From Spirosoma luteum DSM 19990 (lineage in GTDB: Bacteria > Bacteroidota > Bacteroidia > Cytophagales > Spirosomataceae), in contig NZ_KB893250.1 of NCBI RefSeq assembly GCF_000374065.1, forward strand, positions 1 through 64,000: a DNA stretch of 64,000 nucleotides, written 5' to 3'. How positions within the stretch are numbered: the first letter of the stretch is position 1; every line of letters begins with the position of its first letter. The notes below the pieces were generated by a model. The model saw nothing but the letters and a program-made list of their open reading frames with translations. It was not told the origin of the DNA and did not search any database. Made by a program: the position numbers and the translations under genes. Shown here one piece after another: positions 20,153 to 29,315 of the stretch.

Positions 20153-20833
20153 TTGAAGCATCTTCCCAACGTCATGACCTGCGGCAACCTGTTGTGCGGG
20201 TGCATTGGCATCGTAATGACACTGCGCGGGCATCTCGATACGGCTGCCTGGCTGGTTGGACTGGCCTTAATACTGGATTTTGGTGATGGCTTTGTGGCCC
20301 GCCTGGTCAACGTTTCCGGACCGTTCGGCAAAGAACTCGATTCACTGGCCGATATCGTTACGTTCGGGGTACTGCCCGCTACCATCGTTTTTCAATACGG
20401 CTGGTTTCAGGGGTTAGGACCCATCTCGTACGGGGCTTTCCTGATTGCGGTTTTATCCGCCCTGCGACTTGCCAGATTCAACATCGACACCCGCCAAAGC
20501 GACCAGTTTATTGGCTTGCCCACGCCTGCCAACACCATGCTGATTGCCGCCCTTCCGCTGATGGAACGGTATCAGCCGCAGTACAATGCTATCTGGCAAA
20601 ACGACATTGCCTGGGGAATGATCATTGCGTTCTCGTTTATGATGGTCATGGACTTACCGCTTTTTGCGCTCAAGTTTAAATCCTTTGGCTGGGCCGAAAA
20701 TCGTGTTAAATACAGTTTTTTGATTGCGTCCGTCTTACTGCTGTTAATTTTGCAGTTTGCAGCCATCCCGCTCATTATCCTATTGTACATCCTTGTTTCA
20801 CTATTTTCAAAGAGAGAGAGTGTGAAAGAGTGA
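20153..20833 (+). CDS. pssA: CDP-diacylglycerol--serine O-phosphatidyltransferase
   Basis: Makes phosphatidylserine, the precursor of phosphatidylethanolamine, at the inner membrane. The CDP-alcohol phosphotransferase signature D-x2-DG-x2-AR-x8-G-x3-D-x3-D is complete: DFGDGFVAR (about residues 42-50), then FGKELDSLAD. Six or so membrane helices follow. The start must be the TTG at 20153, because an in-frame TAA lies two codons upstream and KHLPNVMTCGNL is the usual N-terminus. Confidence 0.93.
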   Translation: MKHLPNVMTCGNLLCGCIGIVMTLRGHLDTAAWLVGLALILDFGDGFVARLVNVSGPFGKELDSLADIVTFGVLPATIVFQYGWFQGLGPISYGAFLIAVLSALRLARFNIDTRQSDQFIGLPTPANTMLIAALPLMERYQPQYNAIWQNDIAWGMIIAFSFMMVMDLPLFALKFKSFGWAENRVKYSFLIASVLLLLILQFAAIPLIILLYILVSLFSKRESVKE

Positions 20834-20921
20834 AAGAAAGTCGTCCAAATCCAGACTGGCTCCCTTTTCATTCTTTCACTCTTTTACTCCGCACCGGCGG
20901 CCCGGTTTCACTCTTTCGCAA

Positions 20922-21173
20922 ATGACATACATCGCAGAAATCAACATCATGACCCGTTCCGAAATTCTGGACCCTCAGGGAAAAGCGGTCAAATTGGGGC
21001 TTCATAACCTCCACATGGATACTATCGACAATGTTCGTATTGGCAAGCACATCCGGCTCAACGTGGAAGCCGATACCGAAGAGCAAGCCCGTCAAACCGT
21101 TGATGAAGCCTGCAAACAACTATTGGCCAACCTTATCATGGAAGAATATTCTTTTGAACTGCACCCCGCCTGA
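20922..21173 (+). CDS. purS: Phosphoribosylformylglycinamidine synthase subunit PurS
   Basis: A protein of 83 residues matching PurS, the small bridging subunit of the three-part FGAM synthase (PurL-PurQ-PurS) of purine synthesis. ILDPQGKAVKLGLHNL and VRIGKHIRLNVEADTEEQA are diagnostic, as is the final acidic LIMEEYSFEL. The large subunits are not in the window. Repeats of TTTCACTCTTTC flank its upstream region (20820-20915), and a perfect hairpin at 21235-21268 follows it. Confidence 0.9.
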   Translation: MTYIAEINIMTRSEILDPQGKAVKLGLHNLHMDTIDNVRIGKHIRLNVEADTEEQARQTVDEACKQLLANLIMEEYSFELHPA

Positions 21174-21234
21174 GAGCGGATCTGCGATTGTCTTTTTCCG
21201 GCATTCGTTGTACAAAGGAATTTATCAGGAGAAC

Positions 21235-21268
21235 ATCCCCCACAATAAGTACTATTTTTGTGGGGGAT
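21235..21268. terminator. Hairpin between purS and fabH
   Basis: The perfect 11-bp stem ATCCCCCACAA / TTGTGGGGGAT has a 12-nt loop with a U-tract inside it. Only 13 bp separate it from the fabH start, so it can terminate purS and also sit in the fabH leader. Confidence 0.65.
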
Positions 21269-21281
21269 TTATTCGTATTAA

Positions 21282-22289
21282 ATGAACACGGTTTACACAA
21301 CTATAAAAGGATTAGGGTTTTACGTTCCGGACAATGTCGTTACGAACGATGACCTGACGCAGTATATGGACACGTCTGATGCCTGGATTCAGGAACGGAC
21401 GGGCATCAAACAACGACGCTATTTTACGTACGGGAAGGACACCAATGCCAGCATGGCAACGGCAGCCTCCCGCATGGCCCTGGACCGGGCCGGCCTTGAT
21501 GCATCAGCCGTTGACTTGATTGTTTACGCCACCATAACGCCGGATTATTATTTTCCCGGTTCGGCATTTTTGATGCAGCGTGAGCTGGGTCTGGAGGGTA
21601 TCGGCGTTATCGACATTCGTAACCAGTGTTCCGGCTTTATATACGCGCTCTCCATTGCCGATCAGTTTATAAAAACGGGTATGTACAAAACCGTTCTGGT
21701 GGTGGGTTCCGAGATTCAATCGTCGTACCTGAACAAAAGTAACGAGGGCCGGGGCGTAGCCGTTATTTTTGGCGATGGGGCCGGAGCCGCTGTCGTTCAG
21801 GCCACTACCGATCCTGAACACCGTATTTTGTCGACCCATTTGCACGCCGACGGTCGCTATGCGGAAGAGTTGTACGTACGCGATCCGGGTAGCAGTCGCG
21901 AGGGGCAGTGGATCAATGAAACAACCTTAGCCGATAAGCAGTATAACGTAACCATGAACGGCAATACCGTTTTCAAACACGCCGTTGTCCGGTTTATGGA
22001 GGTGATTAACGAGAGCCTGGAAGCCAATAACTACAAAGCAGCGGATATTGCACTCCTGGTTCCCCATCAGGCCAATATTCGCATTTCTGACTATGTGCGC
22101 CAGCAGATGGGCTTACCGGAAGAGAAAGTGTTCAACAACATTCAGCAATACGGCAACACCACGGCGGCTTCCATCCCCATTGCCTTGACCGAAGCGTTTG
22201 AGAAAGGCCACGTTCAGCCCGGCGATTTAATTTGCCTGGCGGCTTTTGGCAGCGGTTTCACCTGGGCATCGGCCCTTATCAAGTGGTAA
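21282..22289 (+). CDS. fabH: Beta-ketoacyl-ACP synthase III
   Basis: Starts fatty-acid chains by condensing acyl-CoA with malonyl-ACP. The catalytic triad is complete: the cysteine in IRNQCSGFIYAL (about residue 114), the histidine in VPHQANIRI (about 264) and the asparagine in YGNTTAASIP (about 294). SDAWIQERTGIKQRR at the N-terminus is typical. The length of 335 residues is normal. It ends a plus-strand run and converges on a CoA-binding protein gene across a cruciform repeat. It may be one of several FabH paralogues, as is usual in this phylum. Confidence 0.93.
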   Translation: MNTVYTTIKGLGFYVPDNVVTNDDLTQYMDTSDAWIQERTGIKQRRYFTYGKDTNASMATAASRMALDRAGLDASAVDLIVYATITPDYYFPGSAFLMQRELGLEGIGVIDIRNQCSGFIYALSIADQFIKTGMYKTVLVVGSEIQSSYLNKSNEGRGVAVIFGDGAGAAVVQATTDPEHRILSTHLHADGRYAEELYVRDPGSSREGQWINETTLADKQYNVTMNGNTVFKHAVVRFMEVINESLEANNYKAADIALLVPHQANIRISDYVRQQMGLPEEKVFNNIQQYGNTTAASIPIALTEAFEKGHVQPGDLICLAAFGSGFTWASALIKW

Positions 22290-22293
22290 ACCC

Positions 22294-22404
22294 GTAGAGA
22301 CACAATACTTTGTGTCTTATGTGCGTCAGCTATTGTATCTAACCAAGAGCGATACATCTTCAGATAGCTGACGCACCCTGAGACACAATACCTTGTGTCT
22401 CTAC
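22294..22404. repeat. Nested cruciform repeat (GTAGAGACACAA type)
   Basis: The outer arms GTAGAGACACAA... and ...TTGTGTCTCTAC pair over about 40 bp, with internal GTGCGTCAGCTAT / ATAGCTGACGCAC. Each arm itself contains a smaller palindrome, GACACAATAC-TTTGTGTC on the left and GACACAATACCTTGTGTC on the right. It lies between two convergent genes. Confidence 0.8.
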
Positions 22405-22406
22405 CA

Positions 22407-22778
22407 TTAATACGTGCCTACTGACAGCATAACCAGGGTACAGGCTTCGATAGGCTCGATGCCCTCGGCCCGTAACTGCGCTTGAAATTCCGGATTTTCG
22501 GCACCGGGATTAAATATTACCCGACGGGGCTTCAGGCTTTTGATATACTCGTACAGCGGGGGCTGATTTCGTGGCCCAACGTACATGGTTATCGTGTCAA
22601 CATTGCTGATGGCCGGTTGCCCCGTCTGTATCGGATTCCCATCAATCTGCCCTGCTTTCAAGCCTATCAGCTCGATAGTATGGCCATGCCTCAGCAGGCT
22701 ATGAGCCGCTAAGTTGGCGTAGCGGCCCGGTTTTTCCGTTGCCCCCACAACCATTGTCTTCCTTTCATCTGTATTCAT
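22407..22778 (-). CDS. CoA-binding (YccU-type) protein
   Basis: A single Rossmann-fold CoA-binding domain of 123 residues. TMVVGATEKPGRYANLAAHSLL at the N-terminus carries the nucleotide loop, followed by GNPI, DTITMYVGPRNQ, RRVIFNPGAENPE and the closing ACTLVML. It is related to the CoA-binding part of succinyl-CoA synthetase. Function in vivo is unknown. Confidence 0.85.
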   Translation of the reverse strand: MNTDERKTMVVGATEKPGRYANLAAHSLLRHGHTIELIGLKAGQIDGNPIQTGQPAISNVDTITMYVGPRNQPPLYEYIKSLKPRRVIFNPGAENPEFQAQLRAEGIEPIEACTLVMLSVGTY

Positions 22779-23086
22779 CGCTCTAACAAAAGATAGATTT
22801 ACTGCTTTCTGTTAAACTCGTCCGGAAGTCGGGTAGTTTCAGTTGCCACGTACCGGGTGTACCGGAAAATTCATCAATCGCATCTACTGCTCTATTAATA
22901 CACTGCTGATAAACAGCTTGTTCGGCCGACTGAATGCATAATGCCAGCCTGATCAACCCAATCAATATATTGATAAACTGACAACTATTTCATCCGGCAG
23001 TTGTTACCTATTCATTGTGTACACATGCCTGATTAACAGATCGCGTGTTGCCACGTAAGTCCAACCTACAACAAAAAACGCCGGTT
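22779..23086. other. Intergenic stretch without a supportable gene
   Basis: About 300 bases between divergent genes. A 60-codon open frame at 22783-22965 on the minus strand lacks protein-like character. A start for the HNH gene at a GTG (23045) is possible within it. Confidence 0.5.
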
Positions 23087-23680
23087 ATGGATAACAGAGG
23101 GAGCCAAAGTTTCTGGAATGAGAAATGGACACCGATTGTGTTTGACGGTATTGAGAACCCTCCCCGCTATGACGTATCTAGCTATGGGCGATTACGCAGT
23201 TTCCAGTTGCCGTCGTCCGCCCAACCCAATGCGACCGATGCGGATAAAACCAGCCGTTTGATTAAAGGATCGGTTATTCAGGGGTATCGGTCGCTCAATA
23301 TCCGGTCGGAAGGGAAAACCCTGAATCGATACGTTCATAAACTGGTAGCCGAGCATTTTGTCAGCCGCTCTGACCCCGACCAGATTTTTGTTATCCACCT
23401 CGACCACGACAAGCAGAACAACTACCATTTAAACCTGCGCTGGGTCACCAAAGCGGAGATGATTGAGCACAACAGAAACAATCCCAGTCTGAAAAACCGC
23501 CAGCTCCCCCGCCAGACCCGTAATTACAAGCTGACCGAAACGAAGGTTAAGATTATCAAGAAGTTACTGCTGAATGACAAGAATCGCCTGAAAATGATAG
23601 CCAAGCAGTTTGGCATTACCCACACCCAGCTCAACCGGATTCGGTCGGGCGAGAACTGGAAGCACGTTACCCTGGAATGA
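23087..23680 (+). CDS. Free-standing HNH endonuclease with NUMOD4 motif
   Basis: Homing-endonuclease-like protein of about 197 residues. The NUMOD4 block FWNEKWTPIVFDGIE...YDVSSYGRLRS lies near the N-terminus. The HNH core runs from VHKLVAEHF through VIHLDHDKQNNYHLNLRWVT (about residues 90-125). A C-terminal helix-turn-helix (KMIAKQFGITHTQLNRIRSG) probably reads DNA. Such genes occur in phage and as solitary chromosomal genes. No intron or intein surrounds this one. The start at 23087 is preferred to the GTG at 23045. Confidence 0.82.
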   Translation: MDNRGSQSFWNEKWTPIVFDGIENPPRYDVSSYGRLRSFQLPSSAQPNATDADKTSRLIKGSVIQGYRSLNIRSEGKTLNRYVHKLVAEHFVSRSDPDQIFVIHLDHDKQNNYHLNLRWVTKAEMIEHNRNNPSLKNRQLPRQTRNYKLTETKVKIIKKLLLNDKNRLKMIAKQFGITHTQLNRIRSGENWKHVTLE

Positions 23681-23737
23681 TTCGGCCGTAAACGATTCGG
23701 ATACCGCTGGCGGTGGTTAACACCAGTCCGGTTCTGA

Positions 23738-26700
23738 TCAGTAATTGACGGCTTCGCCAACCATCTGGCCTGGCACCCCTGCTAAGGGTAACGACACAAA
23801 GAAAGAAGTGCCTACGTTCTCGATAGTCTCGAACCAGATTGTGCCGCCTGCGTGTTCAACGCCCCGTTTGGCAATAGCCAGCCCTAGTCCCGACCCGCCC
23901 CGCTTTGTACTGAAGTTAGCCAGGAATACCTTACTACGAATGGCCTCCGGAATACCCGCACCATTGTCGTGGATTTCAATCTGTACCGCGTCGCTGTTTG
24001 TATAAAGTTTAACGTTGATAACCGGTTTGCGCTCCGACGGCACCGACTGGATAGCGTTGATGAGCAGGTTGGTCAGAATACGCCCGATGAGCTGCCGGTC
24101 ACCAACGGCTATAACGGGGCCGGTTTCTACTTCCCGATGCAGGAAAATCCGCACATCGTCAGCGTACAGGTCGATTGTTTTATTGAACACCCCCGTCACC
24201 TCAAATTCCTCCCGCTTGGGTAAAGGCATTTTCGCGAATTCTGAAAAGGACGTGGCTATATCGCTTAGGTTATCGATCTGATCCAGTAGTGAATCGAATG
24301 TTCTCAGAATAACCCCGCGAGCCGGGTCATTGGCTCCTGCCGTACTATTTTTGGCATTAGGAAACGTGCGCTGCAAGTGCTGCAGCGTTAGCTTCATGGG
24401 TGTCAGTGGATTCTTGATTTCGTGGGCTACCTGCTTGGCCATTTCGCGCCAGGCCGATTGTTTTTCGGTCTGAGCCAGGGCCTGTTTGCTTTCTTCCAGT
24501 TTGAGCAGCATGCGGTTGTACTCACGAATGAGCAATCCAATTTCGTCATCCGATTGCCAGGGCAGCGGATCGTTGGGTAATTCGAGATTCGTTTTCTTGA
24601 CCTTCTGCGTCAGCATCCGAAGCGGTCTGGTCAGCATGTGCGATGCGAAATAAGACAGCACCAGAAAAAAGATGAACAGCGCCGTGAAAATACTGAGCGA
24701 GGTAGAAATCACTTCGATAATTTTCCGGTCGAGTTCGGGTTGAGCATAAAAATAAGGGATACTAAGTACGCCCAGCAGCCGCCCATCGAACGCTTTGACC
24801 GCTGCATAAGCCGTTCGATATTTTTTGCTACCCAGCGATTCATCCAGCAGTATCTGATTTTCTTTATCCTCTATAATATGAATATAAGCCTCCGGGTTGA
24901 TGTGTTTCGAGAGGTATCCACTTTCATAGATAAGCGGTTGCGTAGACGTGTATAACTGCCCCTGCGTGTCGAACAGATCAATGTCGATACTGGCATCGCG
25001 GGCAATTTTACTTAGCTCCTCCTCCATCGACCCTTTACTGCGCTTCTGGGCGTTGAACTCTTCCAGATAGGGCAGGAAGTTAGAGGCAATGTTACGCGTA
25101 TTACTGATGTACGTATCCCGCTGATCGTCGATGTACGTGGAACTGATAACCCCCAGAATGATAAGAATCACGAAGATCAACGGCATAAAAAACGCCAGGT
25201 TCAGCAGAATCTGGATCCGGGTCGAATAGTTGATATTCAGTCTGGAGAAGCGGTAATTGACGGCGTACCCCAGAATAACCAGAATGACCGTAAAAACCAG
25301 CAGCAGATACAGGAAGGAGAAGTTGGAGAATATATTTCCGAATGGATACTCGGGCGAGGACACCACGACAATACGACCACCTTTGCTTCTCTGAGCAACG
25401 TGTTGGTATTTATTACTCGACACGCCCGTGGTAAATAAGGCAGGATTGTTCAGTAACGAAATATCCAGCTTCCGGTCATAATTATACGTACCGTTCCCAC
25501 TGTATAAAAGCCGGTGACGCGCTGAACCCAGCGATGTGGTACCCTGACGCGAAGTGGAGAAAAAAGCGTAACTATAGTCAGGCGTTTCAGGGTCCTGGGT
25601 AAACTTTGTATTGACCAGTAGATCAGGATATACACTTTTTGACCGTTCATTACGCAGCCTCAGATCCAGCAAAACATACCCCAGCGTATCCGATACTACA
25701 GGAAGATTTTTTCTACGCGCCTTTGCGGGCGGAACAGGAGGCCGTTGAACCGGCACAAAGCACACATATTGCTTGACAAAGTGGTTCCCTACCTCGTTGA
25801 TGAAGAACACATTCGGATATTCTGTTTTATAACCAGGCTGTTTATAGCGGGCTCTAAACGTTGCCAGCGCCACTGGCCTTGGCCTACTATCGAGCGGGCG
25901 GCCATTGGCCCGGAACGAGAACACCTCAATATCATATTTGTCAAAATACTTGTCGAGGTGTAAGCTTTTTACCCGTTGCTGAATACGTTCGCGTACTAGC
26001 AAAGTATCCGTTTGCAGCGCATTACCTATTTCGGCATCCTGATTAATTAACTCCAGCGCTCTATTCAACAGAAACTCACCGTACGCATCGTTTTCGGCTA
26101 GTAATTGCTCCGCATATTCCTGCTCACGGTTTAGTTGCTTCCGAATTTCCTGGTTGTACACAACATACGTGGTGATAAGCGCACAGATGAAAGCCGCCAG
26201 AAACAGGTATATCGAGGTTGTGTAGCGAAATGCGTACAGTGTTCCGGGAAGTTTACTGGTGTATACGATCAGGAAATAAATGCTGTTCAGCAGGAAGATA
26301 CTATCCAGCGATTTGCCCATGAGCAACCAAATTCCGCCACTCAGAAACGTACCCGCCAGAATGAGCAGAAAACCGATGCCAACATGATGAAACCGGTTGT
26401 ACCGAATGAAGAGACTGGCCAGTAAATGAATGACCAGAAAATAGATGCAGGAGATAAGGATGAAAATGCCCAGGCAAACTATTTTCAGAAAAGAGAAATG
26501 GATGTTGAGCGTGATGTCGAGCGTAAACTGCGACTTTTCGTAGATGTTGTTCAGCTCTTTGTAGTAGAGTGTAAACGCAATGTGACTGAGCACAACGAAC
26601 CCTATCGACAGGCCCACTTTCAGCCAGTTGGGTAGATTGACCAGCAAGAGATACGTCTTTGAACAATAGTAGTACCTGACCCAGTAAAATACCAGTATGG

Positions 26701-27595
26701 CCACCACCAGTGCGTTGAACAGCAGATCGCCCAGGGAGGGATTCAGCACCGAAGCCGCATAATATTTGGCATTGAACAAATCGGACTCTATGAACAAAAA
26801 CGGCACACCAAAATAGAGCATCACGACCCGCAATAATACCAGATAGAGAGCCAGCGCCACCAGCCCCCATTCGTACTGACGTCTGTCTCTCAGCCGAATC
26901 ATGAGCTGAAACACGTAGAGACCCAGAAAAATAATACCCAGTGTGGCCAGAATAACGGTGTTGACCGGCGTGGAGTGATTTCGGTACGCATCTACCTTGG
27001 GAGGCACCACCGAAAACAGAAATGCCGATGCATTGTCATAAATGGCCTGATAGGTGTTTTGCCTCCTGTCAGTAACCGATAGCGGATCAATAGCAAACAG
27101 TTCAGGATTAAAGCCCGACTGTAAATATGAATTGTTAGTGTGGTATATGCGATAAATATTGACCAGCGAGAAAACATCCAGTTGTTTGTTACCGGCTGGT
27201 ACCCGGCGGTGGCTGACGATGTAGCGTCCCTGATTGAACTGGATAAGTTTTGGTATGCTGGCAACCGTAGAAAGCTGGGCTATATCGGGAACAAAGCGGT
27301 AATCGGACCAGTATACTAACTGCTTGTTGTGGAATATGAAGTAAGGGTACTTGGCCGGAATTTTAACTAAATCGGTAAACGTTGGATTCGGATTCCGCCC
27401 CAGTAAACCCGACAGGGTATCCAGTTCGTCCGTAACGATTCGCATCTCGGCCTTCACCCGTTGCTGAACGGCACTCACGTACTGCTCATCCGTAGCACCC
27501 GGCGCATTCTGCTCCAGCAGCAGGAAATACAGGACCGATAAACCAAAGGCCAGTGCTGCCAACAACAGGAAAATATGGTTTTCGATCCGTTTCAC
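23738..27595 (-). CDS. Very large NtrY-like membrane sensor histidine kinase
   Basis: A 1285-residue sensor. The N-terminal membrane helix and periplasmic segment are followed by a cluster of about eight helices (about residues 215-480), a second periplasmic region (about 500-760), two more helices, a further sensor segment, a HAMP-like stretch after SYFASHMLTRPLRMLT (about 960) and the kinase core. The phospho-acceptor is in MAKQVAHEIKNPLTPMK (about residue 1060). The ATPase has an N-box in NLLINAIQS, DNGAGIP and GGSGLGLAIAKR. The H-box and TPMKLTLQHLQ are close to those of NtrY. No response regulator gene is adjacent, so the partner is unknown. The multi-helix middle is unusual for an NtrY relative. 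Confidence 0.85.
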   Translation of the reverse strand: MKRIENHIFLLLAALAFGLSVLYFLLLEQNAPGATDEQYVSAVQQRVKAEMRIVTDELDTLSGLLGRNPNPTFTDLVKIPAKYPYFIFHNKQLVYWSDYRFVPDIAQLSTVASIPKLIQFNQGRYIVSHRRVPAGNKQLDVFSLVNIYRIYHTNNSYLQSGFNPELFAIDPLSVTDRRQNTYQAIYDNASAFLFSVVPPKVDAYRNHSTPVNTVILATLGIIFLGLYVFQLMIRLRDRRQYEWGLVALALYLVLLRVVMLYFGVPFLFIESDLFNAKYYAASVLNPSLGDLLFNALVVAILVFYWVRYYYCSKTYLLLVNLPNWLKVGLSIGFVVLSHIAFTLYYKELNNIYEKSQFTLDITLNIHFSFLKIVCLGIFILISCIYFLVIHLLASLFIRYNRFHHVGIGFLLILAGTFLSGGIWLLMGKSLDSIFLLNSIYFLIVYTSKLPGTLYAFRYTTSIYLFLAAFICALITTYVVYNQEIRKQLNREQEYAEQLLAENDAYGEFLLNRALELINQDAEIGNALQTDTLLVRERIQQRVKSLHLDKYFDKYDIEVFSFRANGRPLDSRPRPVALATFRARYKQPGYKTEYPNVFFINEVGNHFVKQYVCFVPVQRPPVPPAKARRKNLPVVSDTLGYVLLDLRLRNERSKSVYPDLLVNTKFTQDPETPDYSYAFFSTSRQGTTSLGSARHRLLYSGNGTYNYDRKLDISLLNNPALFTTGVSSNKYQHVAQRSKGGRIVVVSSPEYPFGNIFSNFSFLYLLLVFTVILVILGYAVNYRFSRLNINYSTRIQILLNLAFFMPLIFVILIILGVISSTYIDDQRDTYISNTRNIASNFLPYLEEFNAQKRSKGSMEEELSKIARDASIDIDLFDTQGQLYTSTQPLIYESGYLSKHINPEAYIHIIEDKENQILLDESLGSKKYRTAYAAVKAFDGRLLGVLSIPYFYAQPELDRKIIEVISTSLSIFTALFIFFLVLSYFASHMLTRPLRMLTQKVKKTNLELPNDPLPWQSDDEIGLLIREYNRMLLKLEESKQALAQTEKQSAWREMAKQVAHEIKNPLTPMKLTLQHLQRTFPNAKNSTAGANDPARGVILRTFDSLLDQIDNLSDIATSFSEFAKMPLPKREEFEVTGVFNKTIDLYADDVRIFLHREVETGPVIAVGDRQLIGRILTNLLINAIQSVPSERKPVINVKLYTNSDAVQIEIHDNGAGIPEAIRSKVFLANFSTKRGGSGLGLAIAKRGVEHAGGTIWFETIENVGTSFFVSLPLAGVPGQMVGEAVNY

Positions 27596-27687
27596 TTAAT
27601 GGGTAGAGGTATCTTAACCAGATATCGCCCTAAAATCATGCCAAGTTTTTGACAAGTGTTTGTTCTGGCTGGCGGCACGCGTTTAAT

Positions 27688-27984
27688 TTAGGGAACGGAC
27701 GGCGGCTTATCAACCGTATACCCACCTGATTCGTACCCAATTTCGGCACCTAATACATACAGTAAATGCTTGCGATCAATAATGACCTGCACCCCTTCTA
27801 CGTTATACACTTCGTCGGAGGGGCCGGGCAGGTCAAGTCCCAGTAACCAGGAGGCTCCGCAGCCGCCCCCCCGCACCCCTACACGCAAGCCATAGTCTGC
27901 CGGAATTTTATTGGCCAGCAGGGTGTCCAGAATTTGCTGACGCGCTGCGGGACGAACGTAAACCGGATTATCAATTGTCAACAT
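27688..27984 (-). CDS. HesB/IscA-like protein lacking the C-terminal cysteine pair
   Basis: A 98-residue protein of the A-type iron-sulphur carrier fold. LRVGVRGGGCGASWLLGLD carries the first conserved cysteine (about residue 43). Family members end with a CGC motif that completes the cluster site. Here the tail reads IGYESGGYTVDKPPS, with no cysteine, so ordinary cluster binding is unlikely. It may be a divergent or non-cluster member. It sits alone between the large kinase and a divergent hypothetical gene. Confidence 0.75.
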   Translation of the reverse strand: MLTIDNPVYVRPAARQQILDTLLANKIPADYGLRVGVRGGGCGASWLLGLDLPGPSDEVYNVEGVQVIIDRKHLLYVLGAEIGYESGGYTVDKPPSVP

Positions 27985-28044
27985 AAAGCAGTAGTAACCC
28001 TTTTTTCAAAATTACCTATTTTACGGATAACGTTCCTTCTTTCT

Positions 28045-28569
28045 ATGGACTTACTGAGTGATTTTCTGAAACTGATTGTACCCGCTGGCTTAGTCCTGTA
28101 TGGCATGTACCTGACCGTTAAGTTACTGCTGGAACGGGAAGCCGGGCGTCATCGCTTCGATGTGCAGGCCCGCTATACCGAAACGGTTGTACCCATCCGG
28201 CTACAGGCCTACGAACGAATGGTTCTGTTTCTGGAACGTATCAGCCCCAATAATTTATTGCTGCGGATGGGGGGCAGTTCCACTACGGTGCTGGAGTTTC
28301 AACAGCGGTTGTTGCAGGAAATCCGGGATGAATACAACCACAACCTGTCGCAACAGGTATACATGAGTCAGGCCGTTTGGGATCAGATTCAGGCCGCCAT
28401 GAACGATGTTATGATGCTCATCAATCAGGCATCGGGCGATACTCGTCCTGATGCCCCCGCCCTCGACCTGTCGAAGCGCATCTTCGAGCGGATCATTCAG
28501 CTGGATAAGCAACCCACCTCCACGGCGCTTAAAACATTGAAGGAAGAGATTCAGACAATGTTTATGTAA
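28045..28569 (+). CDS. Hypothetical membrane-anchored protein (DUF7935-like)
   Basis: A protein of 174 residues with one N-terminal membrane helix (FLKLIVPAGLVLYGMYLTV) followed by a charged, helical cytoplasmic domain containing VPIRLQAYERMVLFLERISPNNLL. I recognise this arrangement from conserved uncharacterised Bacteroidota proteins but can name no function. The frame is open upstream to 27934 across the neighbouring gene's start. The ATG at 28045 gives the natural membrane-anchored N-terminus. Confidence 0.75.
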   Translation: MDLLSDFLKLIVPAGLVLYGMYLTVKLLLEREAGRHRFDVQARYTETVVPIRLQAYERMVLFLERISPNNLLLRMGGSSTTVLEFQQRLLQEIRDEYNHNLSQQVYMSQAVWDQIQAAMNDVMMLINQASGDTRPDAPALDLSKRIFERIIQLDKQPTSTALKTLKEEIQTMFM

Positions 28570-28672
28570 CTATCAGGAGCCAGCCCGTACCACCTAAAGA
28601 GTTTGTTATAGCCGAATAGGGTATTCATCTTCAGCAACAGGGTGATAAACGCTACGCTGAGCGCAATAAAAA

Positions 28673-28708
28673 GAGCCAAAGCGACTCGGATTGAGATCGC
28701 TTTGGCTC
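28673..28708. terminator. Bidirectional terminator
   Basis: The 12-bp perfect stem GAGCCAAAGCGA / TCGCTTTGGCTC has a 12-nt loop. A-rich sequence lies on both sides, between convergent genes. Confidence 0.75.
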
Positions 28709-28772
28709 GAAAAACAAAATTACCTGTTGATTCCTGCTAGTCAGAAATCAATAAGTTGATTCGTTATCAGGC

Positions 28773-29315
28773 TTAGTGAAAGCCCTGCTGGGTCAAATAC
28801 GCCTGGTCGGCTTCATTCCGAGGATGCACGCCTACCACGATACCACCGTTCTTAAGACCGGATTCGTACGATTTCGCAGTTTCTTCCGGAATACCCGAAT
28901 TTACCAAAGCACCAATCAGGCCACCGGCCAAACCACCCGCTCCGGCTCCGGCTAAACCGGCTGCCAGCGGACCGGCAATCAGTAAACCCAGACCGGGCAA
29001 AGCCAACGTAGTACCAATTGCGGCAATAGCGGCTGCTACCGCACCCACTGTACCCCCAATGGCCGACCCTTTACCTGCTCCCTCCATGGCTTTATCCGAT
29101 AAGGCCGAGCCATCCGTATCACTGGTATCGAAATGCTGCTTACGGGTTTCATCCGTCATCACGATATTCACGTCATCTCTCGAAAATCCGTGCGATAACA
29201 GGGAGTCGTAAGCCGACTCGGCCGCGTCACGATCGTTGAAAATAGCCGTCATCAGGGAGAATGATCCGGTCGATGAAGAGTAGTTAGTACCGGTGTTATT
29301 TGGTTGACTAGTCAT
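28773..29315 (-). CDS. General-stress-protein-like protein with a glycine-zipper segment
   Basis: A 180-residue protein. The N-terminal part SLMTAIFNDRDAAESAYDSLLSHGF is the GsiB/YflT-type general stress 17M-like domain. A long Gly/Ala-rich hydrophobic stretch follows (about residues 75-140), resembling glycine zippers that insert in membranes. The C-terminus GGIVVGVHPRNEADQAYL is typical of this family. The role is presumably stress related, inferred from family only. Confidence 0.75.
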   Translation of the reverse strand: MTSQPNNTGTNYSSSTGSFSLMTAIFNDRDAAESAYDSLLSHGFSRDDVNIVMTDETRKQHFDTSDTDGSALSDKAMEGAGKGSAIGGTVGAVAAAIAAIGTTLALPGLGLLIAGPLAAGLAGAGAGGLAGGLIGALVNSGIPEETAKSYESGLKNGGIVVGVHPRNEADQAYLTQQGFH

